In this document: positions 8,797 through 17,277 of the stretch, piece after piece
Layout of the letters: each line of letters starts with the position of its first letter
Position numbering within the stretch: the stretch's first letter is position 1
Source: Amorphoplanes friuliensis DSM 7358
GTDB taxonomy: Bacteria; Actinomycetota; Actinomycetes; Mycobacteriales; Micromonosporaceae
NCBI RefSeq assembly: GCF_000494755.1
Contig: NC_022657.1
Span: forward strand, 5,742,001-5,806,000
DNA: 64,000 nucleotides
Reading direction: 5' to 3'
The notes under the pieces: generated by a model
The model's input: the letters and a program-made list of their open reading frames with translations, nothing else
The model's database searches: none
What the model was told of the DNA's origin: nothing
Translations under genes and position numbers: made by a program

Positions 8797-9444
8797 TCAG
8801 CCGTGGATCGAGGTCAGGACGGATCCGAGGAAGGCGAGATCCACGCCTTCCAGGGAGTCGCGCAGGTGGACGCCGTCGGTCGGGGGGAGCTCCAGCTCGG
8901 CCGGTACGGCGAGCACCGCGGCACCCGAGGCGACCGCGCTGGCCAGCCCGGTCGGCGAGTCCTCGATCGCCACACACTCGGCGATCTTCACACCGAGCAG
9001 ATCGGCCGCGGTCAGGTACGGCGTGGGGTCCGGTTTCGGAGCCGACACCTCGTCGCCGCAGACGACGGCGTCGAAGTTCTCCCGGCCCAGGGTGTTCAGG
9101 GCGATCTCCACCAGTCGCCGGCCGGTCGAGGTGACCAGGGCGGTCGGCAGGCCGGCCGCGCGGACCGCGTGGAGCAGCTCGAGCGCACCCGGGCGCCAGA
9201 CCAGGCCCTGGGCGAAGAGCTCCTCGACGCGGGACTCGATCCACTCCACGTCGGCGGCCTCGTCCCGGTCGGGCTGGCCGAGGTCCTCCCGCAGGATCCG
9301 CATCGAGGTGGCCATGCTGCTGCCGACCATCGCGTGCCGGGCCGCCGGTGACAGTGTGCCGCCCGCACGAGCGGCAAGCTCGTACAGCGCGACGTCCCAG
9401 ACCTTTTCGCTGTCTACCAGGGTGCCGTCCATGTCGAAGAGCAC
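8797..9444 (-). CDS. HAD-superfamily phosphatase (beta-phosphoglucomutase-like)
   Basis: A 215-residue haloacid-dehalogenase hydrolase. Seen: motif I FDMDGTLVDS with both catalytic Asp residues near the N-terminus, a four-helix cap, motif II Thr in ALVTSTGRR, Lys in SAPKPDPTPY and motif III in VAIEDSPTGLAS. These are the marks of the sugar-phosphate phosphatase/phosphoglucomutase group. The start is uncertain. GTG at 9444 leaves very few residues before motif I, and a CTG in frame upstream would add LTSRQPAA, which looks natural. Substrate unknown. Confidence 0.9.
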   Translation of the reverse strand: MLFDMDGTLVDSEKVWDVALYELAARAGGTLSPAARHAMVGSSMATSMRILREDLGQPDRDEAADVEWIESRVEELFAQGLVWRPGALELLHAVRAAGLPTALVTSTGRRLVEIALNTLGRENFDAVVCGDEVSAPKPDPTPYLTAADLLGVKIAECVAIEDSPTGLASAVASGAAVLAVPAELELPPTDGVHLRDSLEGVDLAFLGSVLTSIHG

Positions 9445-9549
9445 CGCAGCCGGTTGTCGTGATGTCAGGGCAGGCCTCCCGGGCCGATCGAGTCGTCTTC
9501 CCCGCCCATTGTCCCCGGCCCGGACGCGCCGTGTGAGCCGGTGTGACAG

Positions 9550-10287
9550 CTACGACACGCCGCACGGGTCCAGCGAGCGCCGGTAGCCGTTGTCGAACGC
9601 GTCGGTGCGCTGCTCGGCCGAGCCGTGCGCGCCCTCGGCGAACCACGGCTGGCCCGGGTCGTCACCGACGGCCTCCAGACCCGCCGCGAGCTCGTCCAGG
9701 TCACCCTCGTCGAGCTTGAGGTGGCCCTTGCGCTCGGTGTCGCCGATGTACGCCCCGGCCATGCAGTCGGCCTGCAGTTCCTGCTCGATCGTGAACTCCT
9801 TCTGGATGCGCAGCCGCAGCTGGATCGCGTGGGCGTACTCGTGGCCGAGCAGGTAGAAGATGAAGGCGTCACCGATCTGCCGGAACGCGCCGAACGCCCA
9901 GTTCACGTCGTACGCGATGAAGTCACCGGCGGAGCAGTAGGCGGCGTTGTTGAGCCCGAGCGGTTGCCCGCCGCACTCGACCTCGCCCTCCTCCTCGTAC
10001 GGGATCACCCGCTTGACCGGCCGGAAGTCGATGCCGGAGTCGCTGAACTGTTTTTTCCAGTACTCCTCGGCGACCCGGGTCGCGTCGCCGATGTCGGCCG
10101 CGAACTCCTCCGGGGTGTCGGTGCCGTCCGGGTCCTCGCCGGCGGGGCCGGTCGTGCGCGCGGTTGTCGGCGCCGGCCGGGCCGGGGCACCGGTGTCCTC
10201 CTCGGGCACGGAGACGCAGCCGAGGGCGACGAGCGCCGCCGCCACGAAGGCCAGCAGGGCGGGGTGGGGGCGACGCTGTACCGGCAT
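9550..10287 (-). CDS. Neutral zinc metallopeptidase, probable lipoprotein
   Basis: A 245-residue protein of the YpfJ-like neutral zinc metallopeptidase family. Seen: an N-terminal hydrophobic segment ending ALVALGC, a possible lipidation site at Cys24, then a Pro/Thr-rich linker and the peptidase domain with HEYAH at residues 149-153. EQELQADCMAG follows and supplies the third ligand. Two Cys in ECGG and YCSAGDF may form a disulfide outside the cell. Expected location is the outer face of the membrane; substrate unknown. Confidence 0.88.
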   Translation of the reverse strand: MPVQRRPHPALLAFVAAALVALGCVSVPEEDTGAPARPAPTTARTTGPAGEDPDGTDTPEEFAADIGDATRVAEEYWKKQFSDSGIDFRPVKRVIPYEEEGEVECGGQPLGLNNAAYCSAGDFIAYDVNWAFGAFRQIGDAFIFYLLGHEYAHAIQLRLRIQKEFTIEQELQADCMAGAYIGDTERKGHLKLDEGDLDELAAGLEAVGDDPGQPWFAEGAHGSAEQRTDAFDNGYRRSLDPCGVS

Positions 10288-10404
10288 GCGGTCCTCCGAG
10301 GGCTGGCGTTACCGGGTGACATCCACGATACGCACGGGAGGTGCCGGGGGGTTCGATCCGCCGGGCCGGTCACTGTGGACGCCGCAGCGAGCGTCAGCGA
10401 AACC

Positions 10405-10896
10405 TCAGTAGGAGGACCGCACGTCCAGGTCGATGAGCTGCTGCTGGTCCGGCGGCCGCACCGGGGTCCGCGGGGTGATCAGCAGCGCGACCACGACCAG
10501 GTTGAGCACGAGCGGGATCACCGGCGTGTAGAGCCACAGGCCCAGGTCCAGGTCCCAGTCGAAGCCGAGGCCTTCCGCGGCGAGACCGGCCGAGGCCACG
10601 ACCAGCAGCGCGGCCGTCCACATCCCGATCATCCGGGCGACGCGGGTGCGCACCCCCAGCACCAGTGTCGCCGCGGCCGGGCACCACAGCGCCAGCACCG
10701 CGAGGAACACCAGGTGCAGGGCGGCCGAGGCTAGGCTGGTCGCCTCCTCGGGCGGCCCGCCGTAGATGGTCGAGACCGTCGGCAGCACCCAGATGAGCGC
10801 CAGCAGCAGACAGACGACCGCGTCGAGCGCAAAAATTACCCCCGACACCACCAGCGGCGGGCTCAGCCGCGCGCGTTCCCCGATCCCCGTGTTCAC
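10405..10896 (-). CDS. Four-helix integral membrane protein
   Basis: A 163-residue membrane protein with about four hydrophobic segments (VVSGVIFALDAVVCLLLALI, a segment near residues 60-80, one near 95-115 and one near 125-145) and a short polar tail. No family is recognised. The GTG at 10896 was chosen because TAGAGT lies seven bases upstream, making a leaderless start; in-frame codons further upstream overlap the divergent gene. Confidence 0.7.
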   Translation of the reverse strand: MNTGIGERARLSPPLVVSGVIFALDAVVCLLLALIWVLPTVSTIYGGPPEEATSLASAALHLVFLAVLALWCPAAATLVLGVRTRVARMIGMWTAALLVVASAGLAAEGLGFDWDLDLGLWLYTPVIPLVLNLVVVALLITPRTPVRPPDQQQLIDLDVRSSY

Positions 10897-10903
10897 GGGG
10901 GCG

Positions 10904-10909
10904 ACTCTA
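10904..10909 (-). promoter_or_regulatory. -10 element for a leaderless transcript (membrane protein)
   Basis: TAGAGT on the minus strand lies seven bases before the GTG at 10896, without a ribosome binding site. It decides the start of this gene. Confidence 0.5.
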
Positions 10910-10930
10910 GGACGGGCGCGCCAGCGGCGC

Positions 10931-11686
10931 ATGATGGGAAGCGTGCGGATCGAGGACGTGACCCCCGAGACGGTACGCCCGGTGCGCCGTTCACTGCTGG
11001 TGCAACGCTGGCACGACCTGGCGTTCCTGCACTGGGCGCTGCCCCCGGAGGTGGTCGCGCCGTTCCTGCCCCGCGGCACCGTCCCCGACACGCTCGACGG
11101 TGTGACCTATGCCGGGCTGATCGGCTTCCGGATGGTGAAGCTGGGCGCCCTGCGCGGCCCCGGCATCCCCTATCTGGGGACGTTCTGCGAGACCAACGTG
11201 CGCCTCTACAGCGTCGACGGCGAGGGCCGGCGCGCGGTTGTCTTCCTCTCGCTCGACGCCGAGCGGCTGCTGCCCGTCCTCACCGCGCAGGCCCTGCTGC
11301 GCCTGCCCTACAAGTGGTCCCGGATGCGCCTGGAGAAGGACCGCGACGTCCTGCGCTACACCAGCCGGCGACGCTGGCCCGGCCCCCGTGGGGCCGCCAG
11401 TTCCTTCTCGGTACGCGTGGGAGCGCCCGTCCCCGAGCCGTCCGCCGTGGACCACTTCGTCACCGCCCGCTGGGGTCTGCACACCCGCGCCTGGGGCAGC
11501 AGCCTGCACCTGCCGAACGAGCACCCGCGCTGGCCGCTGCACCGCGCCGAGCTGCTCGATCTCGACGACGAGCTGCTGACCGCCGCCGGACTGCCCGCAC
11601 CGGCCGGACCGCCGGTCAGCGTCCTCTACTCCCCCGGTGTGCCGGTGACCTTCGGCGCGCCACAGACGCTGGACACCGCCCGCTAG
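10931..11686 (+). CDS. YqjF/DUF2071 family protein
   Basis: About 251 residues matching the DUF2071 (YqjF) pattern: LVQRWHDLAFLHWALPPEVV near the start, then GLIGFRMVKL and GTFCETNVRLYS, and late in the protein HFVTARWGLHT and PVSVLYSPGVPVTFG. The fold is related to acetoacetate decarboxylase-like proteins, but no function is established. Start choice is open among ATG 10931, ATG 10934 and GTG 10943. A downstream gene on the same strand begins 10 bases after the stop but carries its own promoter. Confidence 0.82.
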   Translation: MMGSVRIEDVTPETVRPVRRSLLVQRWHDLAFLHWALPPEVVAPFLPRGTVPDTLDGVTYAGLIGFRMVKLGALRGPGIPYLGTFCETNVRLYSVDGEGRRAVVFLSLDAERLLPVLTAQALLRLPYKWSRMRLEKDRDVLRYTSRRRWPGPRGAASSFSVRVGAPVPEPSAVDHFVTARWGLHTRAWGSSLHLPNEHPRWPLHRAELLDLDDELLTAAGLPAPAGPPVSVLYSPGVPVTFGAPQTLDTAR

Positions 11687-11689
11687 CCT
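11684..11689 (+). promoter_or_regulatory. -10 element for a leaderless transcript (11696 gene)
   Basis: TAGCCT six bases before the ATG at 11696, overlapping the stop codon of the DUF2071 gene. Same arrangement as at 1214. Confidence 0.5.
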
Positions 11690-11695
11690 CGCGCC

Positions 11696-12592
11696 ATGAT
11701 CACCGCCGCCGGGTTCCTGCGGTCCGCCGCCCTCGCGTTCGGCTGGATCCCGGCCGCTCTGCTGACCGCACCGGTCGTCCTCGACGCGAGCGAGTACGGC
11801 GGCTACCGCCCGGACTCGGACGACCTGGTCATGGCCGTGACCGTCCTCGCCGCGATCGCCGGCCTCTGTCTCGGCTACGCCGCGGCCCGCCGGCGGACGG
11901 CACCGCTGGCCGGCCTGGTGCTGATCGTGGTGGCCGCGGTCGTCTGCTTCGTGGCGAACGACGCGGTCTACCGCTGGATCGTGCCGCTCGCCCAGGACCT
12001 GCGCGAGGGCGGCTGGGGTCCGCTGAACGTGCTCGCGGTGGTGGTCGCCGCGGCAGCCGGTTTCGGTCTGGGCCTTTTCCGCAAGCCGCGCGAGGCACCC
12101 CTGTCGCGGCGGCTGCTGCTGGTGGCCGCGGCACTCACGGCGGTCGCCGGGCTCGTGGTGGTGCCGGAGTTCGTGCGTGTCGGCGGTGAGCTCTCCACGT
12201 CGACGTTCGTGCCGCCCGGAACCACCCTGATCGACGGCGGTCAGCGGGCGACCGTGCAGCTCGATGCCGGGCGGCACGCCCTCTTCGGCTACTTCGGGAG
12301 CGAGCCGTGCGACCTCGGCCGCAAGCTGTCCCGGCCGTCGGTGGAGTTCACCGACAACAGCGACAGCATCGTCACCGAGCTGCTCGGCACCTTCGAGCTG
12401 CCGCAGGCCGGACCGGTCACCGTGGTGTGCGGCGGCCGGCCCGGCGAACGCTTCGAGGTCGGTGACCTGCCGGTGATCCGAGGACCCCTGTCACACCTCG
12501 TGTACGCACCTGTGGGCGTACCCCTGGGGCTCGGTCTGCTGCCCGGCGCCCTGCTGGCGGCGTGGGCACTGCGCCGACCACGGCGGTCTTAG
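11696..12592 (+). CDS. Membrane protein of unknown function
   Basis: 298 residues. About four hydrophobic segments occupy the first 160 residues, followed by an extracytoplasmic region (about 165-270) that ends in another membrane segment at 272-292 with a basic tail. The soluble part contains two Cys (SEPCDLGRK and TVVCGGRPG) that could form a disulfide. The family is not recognised. It converges on the SRPBCC gene with a four-base overlap of the 3' ends. Confidence 0.72.
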   Translation: MITAAGFLRSAALAFGWIPAALLTAPVVLDASEYGGYRPDSDDLVMAVTVLAAIAGLCLGYAAARRRTAPLAGLVLIVVAAVVCFVANDAVYRWIVPLAQDLREGGWGPLNVLAVVVAAAAGFGLGLFRKPREAPLSRRLLLVAAALTAVAGLVVVPEFVRVGGELSTSTFVPPGTTLIDGGQRATVQLDAGRHALFGYFGSEPCDLGRKLSRPSVEFTDNSDSIVTELLGTFELPQAGPVTVVCGGRPGERFEVGDLPVIRGPLSHLVYAPVGVPLGLGLLPGALLAAWALRRPRRS

Positions 12593-13038
12593 GCCAGAAG
12601 CGTGTCGAGCTTGGTGAAGGAGCTCGCCCAGCCCTCGCGCGCCATCGGCTCGATCTCCGGGGCGTAGGGGCCCTGGGTCAGGACGAGGCGCGTCTTGCCG
12701 CCGGGCTCGTCGTGGAACTCGACCCGCAGGCGCATGACCGCGCCCTCGACCGAGGAGACGGCGGAGATGTCCTGCTCACCGACGAGCAGTTCGTTCTCGA
12801 CGACCTCGGTGAAGGTCGCGTCGATCGGTGAGGCCTGCGCCGGGTCGGCGTCGCTGACCATGGTGAAGCGCTGGTGACCGCCGACCTTGGCCTCGATGTC
12901 GACACTGTCGCGGGGCACGCTGAAACCGACCGGGCCGAACCACGCGGCGAGCTGGTCGGGGTCGACAAACGCGCGGTAGACCAGCTCGCGGGGTGCGTCG
13001 AAGATCCTGGTGACGACGAGGTCCGTGGTGGTGCTCAT
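12589..13038 (-). CDS. SRPBCC (AHSA1-like) domain protein
   Basis: A 149-residue START/Bet v1-type protein of the AHSA1-like group. Seen: VTRIFDAPRELVYRAFVDPD at the N-terminus, WFGPVGF, the ENELLVGEQD strand, and a C-terminal helix GWASSFTKLDTLL. These proteins bind hydrophobic ligands in a deep pocket. It is preceded by an ArsR-type regulator with a four-base ATGA overlap, a very common pairing in actinobacteria. The ATG at 13038 was chosen over an upstream in-frame start inside the regulator gene. Confidence 0.92.
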   Translation of the reverse strand: MSTTTDLVVTRIFDAPRELVYRAFVDPDQLAAWFGPVGFSVPRDSVDIEAKVGGHQRFTMVSDADPAQASPIDATFTEVVENELLVGEQDISAVSSVEGAVMRLRVEFHDEPGGKTRLVLTQGPYAPEIEPMAREGWASSFTKLDTLLA

Positions 13039-13376
13039 GAGTCGTTCTCCTCTGACTGTTGGAGGCGGCGCAGGTGCGCGTCGAGGCGCGTGAAGTTGGT
13101 GTCCCAGAACCGCCGGTAGTGATCCATCCAGGCGGTGGCCTCGCGCAACGGCTCGGCCTGCAGACTGCTGGAACGCCACTGGGCCGAGCGGCTGCGGGTG
13201 ATGAGCCCGGCCTGCTCCAGGACCTTGAGGTGCCGGGAGATCGCCGGGAGGCTGATCGCGAACGGCTCGGCCAGCTCCGAGACGGTGGCGTCACCGTCGG
13301 CCAGCCGGGCGAGGATCGCCCGGCGGGTCGGGTCCGCCAGTGCCGCGAAGATCGTGCTGAGCCGGTCGGTCGCCAT
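13035..13376 (-). CDS. ArsR-family winged-helix repressor
   Basis: 113 residues with the ArsR fold: FAALADPTRRAILARLADGD, then ISLPAISRHLKVLEQAGLI as the recognition helix region and a beta wing. No metal-binding CxC is present, so the signal is probably not a heavy metal. It is the first gene of an operon with the SRPBCC gene. A near-perfect 36-bp inverted repeat sits just before the start codon and is the likely operator. Confidence 0.92.
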   Translation of the reverse strand: MATDRLSTIFAALADPTRRAILARLADGDATVSELAEPFAISLPAISRHLKVLEQAGLITRSRSAQWRSSSLQAEPLREATAWMDHYRRFWDTNFTRLDAHLRRLQQSEENDS

Positions 13377-13379
13377 CGT

Positions 13380-13415
13380 GTTTAACGCCTTCGTTAATTA
13401 ACGGATGCGTTAAAC
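13380..13415 (-). promoter_or_regulatory. ArsR operator: 36-bp inverted repeat
   Basis: The arms TTTAACGCCTTCGTTAA (13381-13397) and TTAACGGATGCGTTAAA (13398-13414) are inverted copies matching at 15 of 17 positions, abut exactly, and extend by one pair on each side. The repeat ends four bases before the ATG of the arsR-type gene. Binding there would block transcription start. Confidence 0.8.
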
Positions 13416-13448
13416 ATAGGAGCTGTGACCGTCCGGGTCAACCCCCGC

Positions 13449-13994
13449 TCAGACGCGGGACGGGATGCGGCGGTGCAGCTCGGCGAGAAGTGTCTCGGGA
13501 CCGGGCGACATCAGGCCGACGTCGATCAGGAACGCCGAACCGGACTCGCGGCGCAGCACCCGCGGGCGCCGCCCCGGGCCGGGCAGCTCGGTCACAGCCG
13601 CCATGCTCGTGGGGGTCACCACCAGCTCGGTGAACGGGCCCCAGTGCCGCAGCCCGACCGAGGCGATCGACGACCACTGCAGGTGCACACCCCGGCGGCC
13701 GGTCGCCGCGAACTCCAGGCCCAGCACCGAGCTCTTCATCCAGCCCAGCCGGCGCCAGGCGACGAGGATGACCACGCTGGCCGTCACGACCGGCACGATC
13801 AGCAGGCTCTCGGCGATGGTGACGATGTCGGCGGCCGTCGGGCGGATCCCGAGGAGCAGCAGGACCACGACGTACAGGCCACGGCAGAGCAGCCAGACCA
13901 GCGCGATCACCCAGAGCATGGTCACGAAGACCAGGCCGCGCGGCTGGAAGAACGTGGTGGCATCTTCACCGGGCTCCAGCGGGTGATCGTCCAC
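13449..13994 (-). CDS. Two-helix membrane protein with PH-like domain
   Basis: 181 residues from a GTG start. Two long hydrophobic segments (about residues 20-50 and 60-80) are followed by a soluble part with strands such as SSVLGLEF and GVHLQWSSIASVGLRHWGPF, reminiscent of bacterial PH-like domains in membrane proteins. Function unknown. It is followed by the operator region of the arsR-type gene; no operon partner is evident. Confidence 0.65.
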   Translation of the reverse strand: MDDHPLEPGEDATTFFQPRGLVFVTMLWVIALVWLLCRGLYVVVLLLLGIRPTAADIVTIAESLLIVPVVTASVVILVAWRRLGWMKSSVLGLEFAATGRRGVHLQWSSIASVGLRHWGPFTELVVTPTSMAAVTELPGPGRRPRVLRRESGSAFLIDVGLMSPGPETLLAELHRRIPSRV

Positions 13995-14012
13995 GGATGC
14001 CAGTATGCCCGG

Positions 14013-14726
14013 TTATGTAGCTACATATACGGTGTTGGCAGACTCGCCGCCGGTCAGCGGGTTGGGGAACGTCACCACGTGTGCCGCGGACTTCTCGAAC
14101 ACCTCGGCCAGCACGGCCTCGAACTCCGCGTCCGGCGGGTCGTCCGACCAGAGCGCAAAAACGCCGCCCGGGCGCAGGTGCGCGGTGAGCCTGCGCAGGC
14201 CGGCGACGGTGTAGAGCTCCGCGTTCGCCGGCGCCAGCACGTGCCGGGGGCTGTGGTCGACGTCGAGCAGGATCGCGTCGAAGCACCGGCCGGGCTGGTC
14301 CGGGTCGAAGCCCTGATCCCCCGCGGCCATCGCGAAGAAGTCGCCCTCGACCAGGCGGCTGCGCGGATCGGTGGTCAGCGCGGCGGCCTCCGGCAGCAGC
14401 CCGCGCTCGTGCCAGGAGATCACCTCCCCCACCGCGTCGACCACCAGCAGCGACGCCACCCGCGGGTCCTCCAGCGCGGCCCTCGCGGTGTATCCCAGCC
14501 CGAGCCCGCCCACAACGACGTCGGGCCGTGCCTCGGCCGGCAGCGCGGCCAGCCCCAGCCGGGCCAGCTCGATCTCCGCGACGGTGAAGAGGCTCGACAT
14601 CAGGAACTCGTCGTTGATCTTCACCTCGTAGACGTCGACCTGGAGCCGCGGATCGAGCCGCCGGCGCAGGCTGATCTCACCGATGGGCGTCTCACGCCAG
14701 GCGAGTTCTTCGAAGCGGGCACTCAT
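14013..14726 (-). CDS. Spermidine synthase-like methyltransferase-fold protein
   Basis: 237 residues with the Rossmann fold of spermidine/spermine synthase-like proteins: VVVGGLGLGYTARAALEDPR at the nucleotide site, LLVVDAVGEVISWH, DAILLDVDHSPRHVL and LRPGGVFALWSDDP. The usual aminopropyltransferase residues are only partly present, so it may use another substrate. It overlaps the upstream gene by four bases (ATGA), so the two are co-translated. Confidence 0.8.
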   Translation of the reverse strand: MSARFEELAWRETPIGEISLRRRLDPRLQVDVYEVKINDEFLMSSLFTVAEIELARLGLAALPAEARPDVVVGGLGLGYTARAALEDPRVASLLVVDAVGEVISWHERGLLPEAAALTTDPRSRLVEGDFFAMAAGDQGFDPDQPGRCFDAILLDVDHSPRHVLAPANAELYTVAGLRRLTAHLRPGGVFALWSDDPPDAEFEAVLAEVFEKSAAHVVTFPNPLTGGESANTVYVAT

Positions 14727-15421
14727 CGGATCGCCACCTGACCGGTGAGCAGGTCGGCCACGCGGAACAGCGGGCCGAGCAACTGCGGGATCGACGCCGG
14801 GTCGCCGAGGCGCCCCGGCCTGAAGGTCAACAGATCGGTGCCGACCAGCGTCCAGGGCGGCGCGGCCCCGTCGACGTGGGCGGCGAGCAGGGCCGGCTGC
14901 AGACGGTACGGAGAGGCGCCGGGCTCACCCACGACGCGGAAGTCCTTGTCGAACCGCTCGTGGCCCAGTGCCGTACCGGTGCCGAACAGAGCCCGGCCCC
15001 ACTTCGAGAGCACACCCCGCGGCTGGATCCCCAGGTACGGCGAAGGGCGTTCGAGATGCACGACCAGCACGGTGTACGAGTGGGTCGTCGTCTGCGTGCC
15101 GTGGGTCGTACCGCCGTTGCCGTCCGGCGAGGACGTCGACGTCGACTCGGTGTAGGAGTAGTCGGCGACGCTGGCCCGGCGGCCCCACAGCGGGCCGGTC
15201 AGCGCCAGGGTGACGCCCCGGCGGTTGCGGCCGGGCAGGCGGTTCGCCCAGTCGACGTTCGGGTGGGGCACCAGCCGCCAGTCGTTGGTGAACGCCCAGT
15301 GCTGCAACGAGGCGAGGCGGCGGCGCTCCTGGCGGCGCTGCAGGATCACCAGTCCGGTGATCAGACCGCCCACGACGAGCAGGCAGGCGATCAGGCTGAC
15401 TGCGACCGCGACTCCGTCCAT
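14723..15421 (-). CDS. Single-pass membrane protein of unknown function
   Basis: 232 residues: an N-terminal membrane anchor (about residues 4-28) and then a basic stretch with QRRQERRRLA, so the rest is probably cytosolic. The soluble part contains a Ser/Thr-rich segment near residues 90-110 (STSTSSPDGNGGTTHGTQ) and a C-terminal part with SPYRLQPALLAAHV. Not recognised. It is the first gene of a pair with the spermidine-synthase-like protein. Confidence 0.7.
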   Translation of the reverse strand: MDGVAVAVSLIACLLVVGGLITGLVILQRRQERRRLASLQHWAFTNDWRLVPHPNVDWANRLPGRNRRGVTLALTGPLWGRRASVADYSYTESTSTSSPDGNGGTTHGTQTTTHSYTVLVVHLERPSPYLGIQPRGVLSKWGRALFGTGTALGHERFDKDFRVVGEPGASPYRLQPALLAAHVDGAAPPWTLVGTDLLTFRPGRLGDPASIPQLLGPLFRVADLLTGQVAIR

Positions 15422-15470
15422 GGCCGGTCAGCTTGCCACTTGCGCTGCTGACCGGCCGGACGGGGGACGG

Positions 15471-16469
15471 TTATGCGGTGATGCGGGCCCCGGTGATCGC
15501 CTCGGGGTCGTCGGCGTCCTCGCCGCCGGGCGCCTCGGCACCGGTGGCCACGGCGACCGCCTCGGCCTCGGCCTCGGAGGTGCCGATCTTGGCGAGCTCG
15601 CGGACGTAGCTGCGGGTCGCCGTCCAGAGCTTGTAGATGAGCAGCAGCTCGAACGCCGCCAGCGCCACCGCGGAGAAGATGGTGAAGAACTTGATCTGGT
15701 TGGTCAGCGGGCCGAGGATGAAGATGAACATCTGGAACTCGATGCCGCTGAACACGTGCGCCCGGATCCGGTTGCGCACCAGCATGTTGCGGACCTTCAC
15801 GAAGGCGCTGTACTTGGTGCGGAAGTCGCCGTACAGGTCGATGACCGGGCGTTCCTCACCGGTGGTGCCGGTGACGGTCGTGGCGGTCGCGCCGGTGCCG
15901 ACCGGGTGCTCGATGCCGGTCTCCTCGACGAACACCGGCAGGCCCGAGTTCTCGCCGCGGGCGGCCTCGAGGCGGCGGCGCATGTCGTTCTTGACCTTGC
16001 CCATCTGCAGGGCGTTCAGGTACCGGAACATGTCGAGGAAGATGACCGCGGCGGCCAGCCACAGGTAGGTCTGGTCGTGCGTCTTCGCCCACTGCCCGCC
16101 CATCAGGGCGAGGCCGCAGGTGAGGACCCGCAGGCGGTCGAAGACGTAGTCGAGCCAGGCGCCGAAGACCGAACCCGTACCCTTGAGCCGGGCGATCTTG
16201 CCGTCCATGCAGTCGAGCACGAAGCTCAGGTGGAAGATGATCGCGCCGGCCACCAGCCACGGGTAGTCACCCTGCGCGAAGCAGTAGGCGGTGACGATGC
16301 CGAGCACGAACGCGCCCATCGTGAGGACGTTCGGGGTGACCCAGCGGACCGGGGCGACGAGCCAGACCAGCCGCGAGGCGAGCGGGTCGACGAGCCAGAC
16401 GGTCCACCACGCGTCGCGATCCTTGTAGGTGCGAGAGCGGATCTCGTCGAGCGTGAACCGTTGTGCCAT
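15471..16469 (-). CDS. CDP-alcohol phosphatidyltransferase family protein
   Basis: A 332-residue membrane enzyme that joins a CDP-linked group to an alcohol in lipid synthesis. Seen: the signature DCMDGKIARLKGTG followed by FGAWLDYVFDRL, which fits DG-x2-AR-x8-G-x3-D-x3-D, and about six membrane segments. The start was set at ATG 16469 because GGAG lies eight bases upstream; an in-frame ATG at 16499 has no such site. The acidic, Ala-rich C-terminal tail (about 40 residues) is not part of the fold. The alcohol substrate cannot be told. Confidence 0.9.
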   Translation of the reverse strand: MAQRFTLDEIRSRTYKDRDAWWTVWLVDPLASRLVWLVAPVRWVTPNVLTMGAFVLGIVTAYCFAQGDYPWLVAGAIIFHLSFVLDCMDGKIARLKGTGSVFGAWLDYVFDRLRVLTCGLALMGGQWAKTHDQTYLWLAAAVIFLDMFRYLNALQMGKVKNDMRRRLEAARGENSGLPVFVEETGIEHPVGTGATATTVTGTTGEERPVIDLYGDFRTKYSAFVKVRNMLVRNRIRAHVFSGIEFQMFIFILGPLTNQIKFFTIFSAVALAAFELLLIYKLWTATRSYVRELAKIGTSEAEAEAVAVATGAEAPGGEDADDPEAITGARITA

Positions 16470-16728
16470 GCCACAACTCCACCGTGGTGATGAATACATG
16501 AATAGTGGGACGCGCGGACATTACAGGAGACCGTCTCACAACGGAGCACCCAGGCTGGAAATCTGGACAAACGACCCAGGGTTTCTGGCCACAGGATGAA
16601 CTCGGAGGGTGCCACAGCTCCGCAATCACTCTCCGGGGACGGAGCACGAGTTGGCCGTCGCTCCCGCGCGTGTCAGGATTTCGGCGTGACCTCGGGCGAG
16701 GCCCGGCGACTTGCACAGGGGGACAACG

Positions 16729-17277
16729 GTGGACGCCGACCACGTCGCGGACGATCTCGAATCCGTACTGCTGACCGAGGACCGCATCCTGGCCCGCGTG
16801 GCCGAGCTGGCGGCGGAGATCGGCAAGGACTACGCCGGCCGTGACGTCGTCCTCGTGGGTGTGCTGGGCGGTGCGGCCACCTTCACCGTCGACCTCGCCC
16901 GCGCCCTGGACAGCCAGGTCGAGATCGGCTGGATGGCGATCCGGTCGTACACGACCAGCAAACGCGCCTCCGGGTCCGTACGCCTGCTCAAGGACCTTGA
17001 TCTGGACATCGAGGGGCGGCACGTGATCATCATGGAGACCGTCATCGACACCGGCCTGACCATGTCGTGGCTGATCTCCAACCTGCAGCAGCGCCGCCCC
17101 GAGTCGATCGCCGTCTGCGCCCTCATGCGCAAGCCGGACACACCGCAGTTCGCGGTGCCGGCCTACGTCGGTTTCGACGTCGGCCCCGGCATGATCGTCG
17201 GCTACGGCCTGGACAACCGCGGGCACTACCGCAACCTGCGCTGCGCGGCCGTCCTGGCACCGCACGCCGTCCGGTGA
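16729..17277 (+). CDS. Hypoxanthine phosphoribosyltransferase-like protein, divergent
   Basis: A 182-residue type I phosphoribosyltransferase closest to HPRT. Seen: LVGVLGGAATFTVDLARALD, the PPi-loop region, METVIDTGLTMSWL at the PRPP site, ALMRKPDTPQ with the purine Lys, AYVGFDV and GYGLDNRGHYRNL. In canonical HPRT the PRPP loop begins with an acidic pair (ED); here it is ET. The flexible-loop region is also unusual. The GTG at 16729 has AGGGGG at a good distance, unlike the TTG upstream. It overlaps the HAD gene downstream by four bases. Confidence 0.8.
   Translation: MDADHVADDLESVLLTEDRILARVAELAAEIGKDYAGRDVVLVGVLGGAATFTVDLARALDSQVEIGWMAIRSYTTSKRASGSVRLLKDLDLDIEGRHVIIMETVIDTGLTMSWLISNLQQRRPESIAVCALMRKPDTPQFAVPAYVGFDVGPGMIVGYGLDNRGHYRNLRCAAVLAPHAVR

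Noticed and set aside
14014..14027. Perfect palindrome TATGTAGCTACATA
   Set aside because: It coincides with the last codons and stop of the spermidine-synthase-like gene (Val-Ala-Thr-stop), so coding constraint explains much of it. Kept only as a note.
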